Assembly (NCBI GenBank): GCA_018457305.1
Contig: JAGYHM010000026.1
Span: 1 to 13,037, forward strand
Source of the DNA: Fusobacterium sp.
GTDB taxonomy: Bacteria > Fusobacteriota > Fusobacteriia > Fusobacteriales > Fusobacteriaceae
Direction: 5' to 3'
Length of the DNA stretch: 13,037 nt
Made by a program: the position numbers and the translations under genes
The notes under the pieces: generated by a model
Told to the model about the DNA's origin: nothing
The model's input: only the letters and a program-made list of their open reading frames with translations
Database searches by the model: none
In this document: positions 1 to 4,876 of the stretch, one piece after another
Layout of the letters: each line of letters begins with the position of its first letter
Position numbering within the stretch: the stretch's first letter is position 1

Positions 1-8
1 AAAAAAAT

Positions 9-92
9 ATTTCTGACCTTTACGCTACTTTCAGGAGGTTTTGGGCCTAACGTCGTCGACGGGGTTGGCACTGTTTAAGATAAATCAGAAAC
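9..92 (+). ncRNA. Candidate structured RNA domain upstream of argS (unidentified)
   Basis: This stretch is clearly richer in GC than the surrounding sequence. It is closed by a 7-bp pairing, TTTCTGA (10-16) with TCAGAAA (85-91). Inside it is a strong hairpin in which GCC-T-AAC (45-51, T48 bulged) pairs with GTTGGC (64-69), enclosing a GTCGTCGAC core. I see no convincing gene here and match no riboswitch or T-box consensus known to me. It could be a leader RNA, or the 3' part of an upstream gene or RNA cut by the window edge. The strand is assumed from argS; palindromes fold on either strand. Confidence 0.22.
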
Positions 93-166
93 ATCACGAA
101 TATTTATACATATTACGGATACTGTATGTTTTAAATAACTGACTACCACTTTGTTTTTTGGCGACT

Positions 167-199
167 AAAACCGTAATGAAGGCGACTGGTCGGTTTTTT
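167..199 (+). terminator. Terminator-like hairpin before argS
   Basis: AAAACCG (167-173) can pair with CGGTTTT (191-197), and a run of six T (194-199) follows. The 17-base interval contains CGAC-TG-GTCG (183-192), which would compete with the outer pairing. The site lies about 75 bases before the argS start. It could end an upstream transcript or act as an attenuator. Confidence 0.35.
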
Positions 200-274
200 A
201 TTTAGTAGAAAATTTTAAATATTTTTTTAAACTTCTCTAATAAATAAAAATTTAAATATAAAAAAGGAGTTATT

Positions 275-1984
275 ATGAATATTATTAGTAAAGAACTTGC
301 TAATCTTTTTGAAAATCTTGTGTTTAAACTTTATTCAGACAAAGAATTAAAAGCAGTTGAAATTTCAATAGCAACAAATGAAAAATTTGGAGATTATCAA
401 TGTAATTTTGCAATGATGAATTCAAAAATTATTGGAGATAATCCAAGAAAAATTGCAGAAAATATTGTAAATAATTTTCCAGAAAATAATTTAATTGAAA
501 AATTAGAAGTTGCAGGACCTGGTTTTATAAATATATTTTTGAAAGAAAATTTTATTTCTTCTGCAATAAATAAAATTGGAGAAAAATATGATTTTTCATT
601 TTTAAATACAAAGGGAGATGTAATCATAGATTATTCTTCACCTAACATTGCAAAGAGAATGCACATAGGACATCTTCGTTCAACTATTATCGGAGATTCA
701 ATTTCAAGAATTTATAAATATTTAGGCTATAATGTTGTGGCAGATAATCACATTGGAGATTGGGGAACTCAATTTGGAAAACTTATTATAGGGTATAAAA
801 ATTATTTAGATAAGGAAGCCTATGAAAAAAATGCCATTGAAGAACTAGAAAGAGTTTATGTTGAATTTTCAAAACAAGCTGAAAAAAATCCTGAACTTGA
901 AGATATGGCAAGAGCAGAACTTAAAAAATTACAAGAAGGACACGAAGAAAATACAGAACTTTGGAAAGAATTTATTTCTGCTTCACTAAATGAATACGAT
1001 AAATTATATAATAGAATGGACATACATTTTGATACATATTATGGAGAATCTTTTTATCATGATATGATGCCAAAAGTTTTGGATGAATTAGTTGAAAAAA
1101 AATTAGCAGTTGATGATGAGGGAGCAAAAGTTGTTTTCTTTGATGAAAAAGAAAATTTATTCCCTTGTATCGTTCAAAAGAAAGACGGAGCATTCTTATA
1201 TTCAACATCTGACATTGCAACTGTTAAATTTAGAAAAGACAATTACGATTTAAATCAAATTATTTATGTTACAGATGAAAGACAACAAGACCACTTCAAG
1301 CAATTTTTTAAAATAACAGATATGCTTGGGTGGGAAGTTGAAAAACATCATATCTGGTTTGGAATTATGAGATTTGCTGATGGAATTTTCTCAACTCGTA
1401 AGGGAAATGTAATAAGACTTGAAGAATTATTAGATGAAGCACACAAAAGAGCCTATGATATAGTTAATGAAAAAAATCCAGACTTAGCAGAAGAAGAAAA
1501 ACAAAATATTGCAGAAATTGTCGGAGTAAGTTCAGTTAAATATGCAGATTTATCTCAAAATAGACAAAGTCCTGTGATTTTTGAATGGGATAAAATTTTA
1601 AGTTTTGAAGGAAACACTGCACCATATTTATTATATTCTTATGCAAGAATACAATCAGTTTTAAATAAAGTTTCTGAAAATAATATTGAACTTAACGGAG
1701 ATGTAGAAATTAAATTGAATGATAAATTTGAAAAAGCACTTGCAACTTATTTATTAAATTTTCCTCTATCTGTTTTAAAAGCTGCTGAAACTTTTAAACC
1801 AAATTTAATTGCAGATTATTTATTTGAACTTTGTAAAAAATTAAATAGTTTTTATAATAACTGCCATATCTTAGACCAAGATACTGAAACTTTAAAATCA
1901 AGAGCAATGCTTATGAAAAAAACAGGAGAAGTTTTAAAAGAGGGACTTGACTTACTTGGAATTAAAGTTTTAAATAAAATGTAA
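275..1984 (+). CDS. argS: Arginyl-tRNA synthetase
   Basis: Cytoplasmic class I aminoacyl-tRNA synthetase that charges tRNA-Arg with arginine using ATP. The protein has 569 residues, normal for bacterial ArgRS. Visible in order are the N-terminal additional domain (about 5-90), the catalytic fold with the signature SPNIAKRMHIGHLRS (HIGH at 130-133), the tRNA-end motif DNHIGDWGTQFG (158-168), the FSTRKG motif (372-377) in the KMSKS position, and an anticodon-binding DALR domain from about 450 to the end with YLLYSYARIQS. The ATG is supported by AAGGAG (264-269) five bases upstream. A hairpin terminator follows closely, so the gene is probably transcribed alone or ends its operon. Sequence and length leave little doubt about function. 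Confidence 0.97.
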   Translation: MNIISKELANLFENLVFKLYSDKELKAVEISIATNEKFGDYQCNFAMMNSKIIGDNPRKIAENIVNNFPENNLIEKLEVAGPGFINIFLKENFISSAINKIGEKYDFSFLNTKGDVIIDYSSPNIAKRMHIGHLRSTIIGDSISRIYKYLGYNVVADNHIGDWGTQFGKLIIGYKNYLDKEAYEKNAIEELERVYVEFSKQAEKNPELEDMARAELKKLQEGHEENTELWKEFISASLNEYDKLYNRMDIHFDTYYGESFYHDMMPKVLDELVEKKLAVDDEGAKVVFFDEKENLFPCIVQKKDGAFLYSTSDIATVKFRKDNYDLNQIIYVTDERQQDHFKQFFKITDMLGWEVEKHHIWFGIMRFADGIFSTRKGNVIRLEELLDEAHKRAYDIVNEKNPDLAEEEKQNIAEIVGVSSVKYADLSQNRQSPVIFEWDKILSFEGNTAPYLLYSYARIQSVLNKVSENNIELNGDVEIKLNDKFEKALATYLLNFPLSVLKAAETFKPNLIADYLFELCKKLNSFYNNCHILDQDTETLKSRAMLMKKTGEVLKEGLDLLGIKVLNKM

Positions 1985-2007
1985 AATATAAAAAAAATTA
2001 TAATTTT

Positions 2008-2041
2008 AATTTAGGGAAACTTTGAGTTTCCCTTTTAAATT
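2008..2041 (+). terminator. Rho-independent terminator after argS
   Basis: GGGAAAC (2014-2020) and GTTTCCC (2026-2032) form a perfect 7-bp stem with a 5-base loop, followed by TTTT and flanked by A/T tracts that extend the pairing. It sits 24 bases after the argS stop. The flanks are A/T symmetric, so it could work in both directions. Confidence 0.8.
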
Positions 2042-2058
2042 AAAGATAAAAATCGCTA

Positions 2059-2087
2059 TTGACTTTAGCAAATAAAAAGTATATACT
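2059..2087 (+). promoter_or_regulatory. Sigma-70-type promoter for the DUF805 gene
   Basis: TTGACT (2059-2064) and TATACT (2082-2087) are separated by an ideal 17-base spacer, between the argS terminator and the DUF805 ribosome site. It is the best -35/-10 pair I found in the window. Confidence 0.75.
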
Positions 2088-2117
2088 CTCGTTAGAAAAT
2101 TTTAAGGAGGATATAAG

Positions 2118-2573
2118 ATGGGATGGATTGAAAGTTATAAAGTATGTATGTTTCAAAAAATATTTAAAATTAGTGGTAGAGCAAGTAGAGAAGAATTTTG
2201 GAAATTTTGGTTAGTTAGTATTATAGTTTCAACAATTATTGGTAAATTTTCTGGAACTCTTGAGACGATATATTCATATATTTTTTTAGTTGCAGATTTC
2301 TCTGCAAGTTGTAGAAGATTACACGATGTAAATGAAAGTGCTAAAAGTATTTTTTATTTTTATGGAATGTCATTTGCTTTTACTATTATTGATTATGCTC
2401 TTATAAAATTATTTTATAATGATTTAGATAATTTTCTTGAAGTTCGTTTTGACTTATTAGCTATTCAATTAGTTATTGGTTTAGGTTTTTTTATTTATAT
2501 TATTTTACTTCTAGCAAAAAAAGGAGATATTGAAGCAAACAAATATGGAGAGCCGACTACTAAAAAGCAATAA
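2118..2573 (+). CDS. DUF805 family inner-membrane protein
   Basis: A 151-residue membrane protein of the DUF805 family, whose molecular function is not established. Family features visible are ISGRASREEFW (about 18-28) before the first membrane segment, the conserved RRLHDVN (66-72), and a C-terminal KKGDIEANKYGEP tail like that of other members. Hydrophobic stretches near 29-42, 48-62, 78-97 and 112-132 suggest about four transmembrane helices. The ATG follows a strong AAGGAGG (2104-2110) at seven bases. The gene has its own promoter (2059-2087) and is closed by a strong hairpin terminator (2592-2619), so it appears to be monocistronic. The family call is firm; no role can be inferred from the neighbours. 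Confidence 0.88.
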   Translation: MGWIESYKVCMFQKIFKISGRASREEFWKFWLVSIIVSTIIGKFSGTLETIYSYIFLVADFSASCRRLHDVNESAKSIFYFYGMSFAFTIIDYALIKLFYNDLDNFLEVRFDLLAIQLVIGLGFFIYIILLLAKKGDIEANKYGEPTTKKQ

Positions 2574-2591
2574 AAAATTTATAAAATTTTT

Positions 2592-2619
2592 AGAGATTAT
2601 TTTTATAATCTCTTTTTTA
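2592..2619 (+). terminator. Rho-independent terminator after the DUF805 gene
   Basis: AGAGATTAT (2592-2600) and ATAATCTCT (2605-2613) form a perfect 9-bp stem with a TTTT loop, followed at once by a T run (TTTTTTAT). It lies 18 bases after the DUF805 stop and before the promoter of the next gene. Confidence 0.85.
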
Positions 2620-2622
2620 TTT

Positions 2623-2639
2623 ATGTGATATAATTACAT
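2623..2639 (+). promoter_or_regulatory. Extended -10 promoter overlapped by a Crp/Fnr-like dyad
   Basis: TGATATAAT (2626-2634) is an extended -10 element; no good -35 is visible. The same bases lie within an imperfect 17-bp dyad, ATGTGATATAATTACAT, whose arms ATGTnAT and ATnACAT are perfectly symmetric. Its centre is within the -10, where a bound dimer would block RNA polymerase. The half-site resembles the TGTGA half-site of the Crp family. Because the next gene encodes a Crp/Fnr protein, autorepression is a plausible inference. Confidence 0.5.
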
Positions 2640-2667
2640 TGAAAATAAAAATTTAGGAGTGATTTTT

Positions 2668-3312
2668 TTGATTAGTAGAGAAGATATAGAAACAGTAGCA
2701 AAAAAATTAGAGTTTTTAGATAAACTAAAAAAAGATGATAGAGCAAAGATAATTTTATCAAGCCGTCTTTTATCTTTAAAGAAAAATTCAACCTTTTTTA
2801 CATCTAATGAGTTAAAAGGAATTTTAATTTTAAAAAGTGGGAAATTAAGATTTTTTATTTCTTCTCCAGAGGGAAAAGAACTTTCGGTTTATTATTTGGA
2901 AAAAAATCAAATAGATTTTTTTGTTGAATACGACGAGAAATTTTCAATACTTTCATCTATTGGTTTTACTGCTGAAAAAAATTCAGAAATTATTTTTATT
3001 CCTTGTGAGGCAATTTCTCTTTTTTCAAATAAATATTTAGACTTAGAAAAAGAATTACATAATCTTACACTTGAAAAATTTTCTAAAACTTTAAAGACTC
3101 TTGAAAATTTTTTATTTGTTTCAGTGAAGAAAAGAATTATAAATTTTTTATTAACTGAAAAAGAAAAAAATAAAAGTGATGAGATAAATTTGACTCATGA
3201 AGAAATAGGAAAAATTTTAGGGACTTCTCGTGAGGTTATTTCAAGAAATTTAAAAAAATTAGAAAAAGAAAAATTTTTAAAAATTTATAGAAATAAAGTT
3301 ATCTTAAATTAA
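2668..3312 (+). CDS. Crp/Fnr family transcriptional regulator
   Basis: A 214-residue DNA-binding regulator. Residues about 15-125 match the cyclic-nucleotide-binding-like beta roll (LKSGKLRFFISSPEGKE, near 55-71, is the typical strand-turn-strand). A long dimerisation helix follows (about 125-155). The C-terminal winged helix of Crp type is at about 172-212, with LTHEEIGKILGTSREVISRNL as helix-turn-helix and recognition helix. There is no N-terminal cysteine cluster; the only cysteine is near 113, so it is not an Fnr-type iron-sulfur sensor, and the ligand is unknown. I chose TTG at 2668 because AGGAG (2655-2659) then sits eight bases upstream. The longer GTG start at 2659 would overlap that ribosome site. 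The upstream dyad suggests autoregulation. The regulon cannot be named from here. Confidence 0.88.
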   Translation: MISREDIETVAKKLEFLDKLKKDDRAKIILSSRLLSLKKNSTFFTSNELKGILILKSGKLRFFISSPEGKELSVYYLEKNQIDFFVEYDEKFSILSSIGFTAEKNSEIIFIPCEAISLFSNKYLDLEKELHNLTLEKFSKTLKTLENFLFVSVKKRIINFLLTEKEKNKSDEINLTHEEIGKILGTSREVISRNLKKLEKEKFLKIYRNKVILN

Positions 3313-3339
3313 AAAAATATTATTATATATTAAAATATA

Positions 3340-3366
3340 TGATATAATATTAAAAAATATTATATC
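3340..3366 (+). promoter_or_regulatory. Promoter and operator of the toxin-antitoxin operon
   Basis: TGATATAAT (3340-3348) is an extended -10 element. It overlaps a perfect inverted repeat, GATATAATATT (3341-3351) - AAAA - AATATTATATC (3356-3366), which ends 21 bases before the antitoxin ATG. Antitoxins of the RelB/DinJ ribbon-helix-helix type bind such palindromes and repress their own operon, alone and with toxin. The dyad is seen directly; its use as operator is inferred. Confidence 0.6.
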
Positions 3367-3387
3367 TTATAAAAAGAGGTGAAAATT

Positions 3388-3660
3388 ATGGCTTATGCAA
3401 ATTTAAGTGCCAGAGTAGATGTGAGGGATAAGATAGCATTTGAAGAATTTTGTAATGAAACAGGAATGAATGTATCTGTTGCTATAAATACATATATTAA
3501 ATATGTTTTAAAAGAAAGAAAAATGCCTTTTGTAATAGAGGGAGATAAATTTTATAGCAAAAAAAATATTTCTGCCATCGAAGAAAATATAGAAGCATAC
3601 AAAAGAGGTGAAGGAGTCAGTAAAACTATGGAAGAATTGCTGGCGATGGAAAATGAGTAG
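3388..3660 (+). CDS. RelB/DinJ family antitoxin
   Basis: A 90-residue antitoxin expected to bind and neutralise the mRNA-cleaving toxin encoded just downstream and to repress the operon. The N-terminal third, with NLSARVDVRDKIAFEEFC then GMNVSVAINTYIKYVL (about 5-45), is the ribbon-helix-helix pattern of RelB/DinJ proteins. The charged C-terminal part (about 55-90, IEENIEAYKRGEG onward) is the likely toxin-wrapping segment. I chose ATG 3388 because GAGGTG (3376-3381) lies six bases upstream; a GTG at 3379 would overlap that site. Its last eight bases overlap the toxin start, so the two genes are translationally coupled. No Phd/YefM features are seen, although YefM is the classical partner of YoeB. 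Confidence 0.88.
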   Translation: MAYANLSARVDVRDKIAFEEFCNETGMNVSVAINTYIKYVLKERKMPFVIEGDKFYSKKNISAIEENIEAYKRGEGVSKTMEELLAMENE

Positions 3661-3910
3661 TATAACTTTTGCTGGAACTTCGTTTGAAGATTATTTGTAT
3701 TGGCAAAAACAAGATAAAAAAATTTTAAAAAGAATAAATAAAATATTACAAGATATAGAGAGAAATGGCTACGAGGGGATAGCAAAACCTGAGCCATTAA
3801 AATATAATTTATCTGGATATTGGAGCAGAAGAATTGATGATGAAAATAGAATTGTTTATAAAATAGTTGATTCTAGTATCATCATCTTTCAACTGAAAGG
3901 GCATTATTAA
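3653..3910 (+). CDS. yoeB: Txe/YoeB family ribosome-dependent mRNA interferase toxin
   Basis: An 85-residue toxin of the RelE superfamily, Txe/YoeB branch, that cleaves mRNA at the ribosomal A site. Family landmarks are DYLYWQKQDKKILKRIN (13-29), KPEPLK (45-50), NLSGYWSRRI (52-61), ENRIVYK (64-70) and the C-terminal HY (84-85). By comparison with E. coli YoeB, the catalytic residues Glu46, Arg65, His83 and Tyr84 correspond to Glu47, Arg66, His84 and Tyr85, all present, so the toxin looks active. The start ATG AGT AGT lies inside the antitoxin's last codons (8-base overlap), with no strong ribosome site of its own, as expected for coupled translation. Its stop overlaps by four bases the stop of the opposite-strand NUDIX gene. 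Confidence 0.92.
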   Translation: MSSITFAGTSFEDYLYWQKQDKKILKRINKILQDIERNGYEGIAKPEPLKYNLSGYWSRRIDDENRIVYKIVDSSIIIFQLKGHY

Positions 3911-4665
3911 AAAATATTTATCACAGGCACTTCATAAGGATGTGCCTTTTTTATTAAATAATAAGCTAGCTCTTTAAATTCTTTTTTTACTCTAAATTTC
4001 AATAATTTTTCTTTTGCCACAGAGGGAATTCCTATTTCACCATCAAAAGGATTTGCACCTTGAAGCGGAGTCCAGTGTCCTACAACATCTATACTTGCAT
4101 AAACATCAGAATAAAATCCTTCATTTGTTAGAGAATATTTTCCCAAGGCTTCAATAATATTTTTTTCAAAATCTTCTGGAACGAAAACCTCAAAGTAAGA
4201 AAAATTATCTTCTTTAAATTCTAATTTTTGATTTATTAAATTATCATTCTCATAATCCAAAGTCAAATAAAAAAATCTTCTTTCTTCATCTAAAAGTTTT
4301 AAGAAAATTTTATCTCCCTCCCATAAATTCAAATCAAAAATTTTAGATTTTTCTATCCATTTAAGTTCTCCCTCATCACAAGTTTTTATTTCTCCCTTAA
4401 AATTTTTACAAGTATATAAATACATAAACAGTGGCTCATCATCATTGTAATTAAAAATTACTATGCCTTTGAAATCATAGTTTATAACATCAAGTCCTGT
4501 TTCTTCTTTAACTTCTCTTTTCAAACACTCTTCTGGTGTTTCTCCCTTTTCAAATTTTCCCCCAACACCTAACCATTTATTTCTATTTATATCATTTTCT
4601 TTTTTTGTCCTGTGTAGCATTAAATATTTATTATCTTTTTCAATATAGCATAAAGTTGTCAACAT
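3907..4665 (-). CDS. NUDIX hydrolase fused to a NIF3/YqfO-like C-terminal domain
   Basis: A 252-residue protein. Residues about 1-130 form a NUDIX pyrophosphohydrolase domain with a complete signature, GX5EX7REUXEEXGU, at 36-58 (Gly36, Glu42, Arg50-Glu51, Glu54-Glu55, Gly57). It is probably MutT/YjhB-like, hydrolysing a nucleoside-diphosphate-linked substrate with a divalent metal; the substrate cannot be read from sequence. Residues about 156-252 look like the CutA/PII-like insert domain found in the middle of NIF3/YqfO proteins: FEVFVPEDF, then GHWTPLQGANPFDGEIG and the closing KKAHPYEVPVI. ATG 4665 has AGGAGA five bases upstream. The gene is convergent with the toxin gene and overlaps it by four bases; the toxin terminator hairpin lies within its last codons. 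The NUDIX call is firm; the C-terminal assignment is recognition of motifs only. Confidence 0.88.
   Translation of the reverse strand: MLTTLCYIEKDNKYLMLHRTKKENDINRNKWLGVGGKFEKGETPEECLKREVKEETGLDVINYDFKGIVIFNYNDDEPLFMYLYTCKNFKGEIKTCDEGELKWIEKSKIFDLNLWEGDKIFLKLLDEERRFFYLTLDYENDNLINQKLEFKEDNFSYFEVFVPEDFEKNIIEALGKYSLTNEGFYSDVYASIDVVGHWTPLQGANPFDGEIGIPSVAKEKLLKFRVKKEFKELAYYLIKKAHPYEVPVINIF
3925..3952 (+). terminator. Terminator of the toxin-antitoxin operon, inside the NUDIX gene
   Basis: AGGCAC (3925-3930) and GTGCCT (3942-3947) form a 6-bp stem with an 11-base loop that can pair a little further, followed by TTTTTT. It begins 15 bases after the toxin stop. On the other strand the same bases encode the conserved KAHPYEVP motif of the NUDIX fusion, so one sequence serves two constraints. 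Confidence 0.6.
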
Positions 4666-4699
4666 AAAGTTCTCCTTTGAATTTATAAAATTTTTCTCA

Positions 4700-4726
4700 A
4701 TTATATTTTACTATATTTTATGTTAA
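4700..4726 (-). promoter_or_regulatory. Possible promoter for the NUDIX gene
   Basis: On the minus strand TTAACA (4721-4726) precedes TATAAT (4700-4705), which lies 35 bases before the NUDIX ATG. The spacer is only 15 bases, so the assignment is weak. On the + strand the same stretch holds TGTTAAAAT (4721-4729), a possible extended -10 for the helicase. The region 4666-4876 is therefore a divergent regulatory region, and it also contains one palindromic element. Confidence 0.3.
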
Positions 4727-4768
4727 AATAATATAAATATAAAATATTAACTTTAATTTTTATTTTTA

Positions 4769-4830
4769 GGGGGATTGGTGGCGTAGCTCCAACAATAAGG
4801 GCGAACAGAGCCCTAGCTCGGGCTAGCCTA
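4769..4830 (-). repeat. Double-hairpin palindromic element, copy A (degenerate)
   Basis: This GC-rich island lies between the divergent NUDIX and helicase genes. Read on the minus strand it has the family order: a variable hairpin (GAGC-loop-GCTC at 4808-4819, flanked by a GGC/GCC-type outer pairing), a short spacer, then a GC hairpin and a C run (4769-4773). The GC hairpin is degraded: ATTGGTGGC (4774-4782) faces GCTCCAAC (4786-4793) with mismatches. It resembles the copies at 8169 and 11160, including the flanking AGCCTAAATATAATT. It is the only copy not in sense orientation to a gene it lies in or follows. Confidence 0.7.
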
Positions 4831-4876
4831 AATATAATTTTAGTTGTTTTATAAATATAAAAAAGGAGTTAAAAAA

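Noticed and set aside
1..78. Open frame in frame 1 (KKIFLTFTLL... ending in TAA at 76-78), a possible tail of an upstream gene
   Set aside because: Only 25 codons, no family recognised, codon use unlike the neighbours, and the stretch overlaps a strong RNA-like fold. A truncated upstream gene cannot be excluded.
2668..3312. Crp/Fnr protein as an oxygen-sensing Fnr
   Set aside because: There is no N-terminal cysteine cluster to hold an iron-sulfur centre.
4844..4876. Upstream TTG start for the helicase
   Set aside because: It would place the good AAGGAG (4863-4868) inside the coding region; ATG 4877 has that site at proper spacing.
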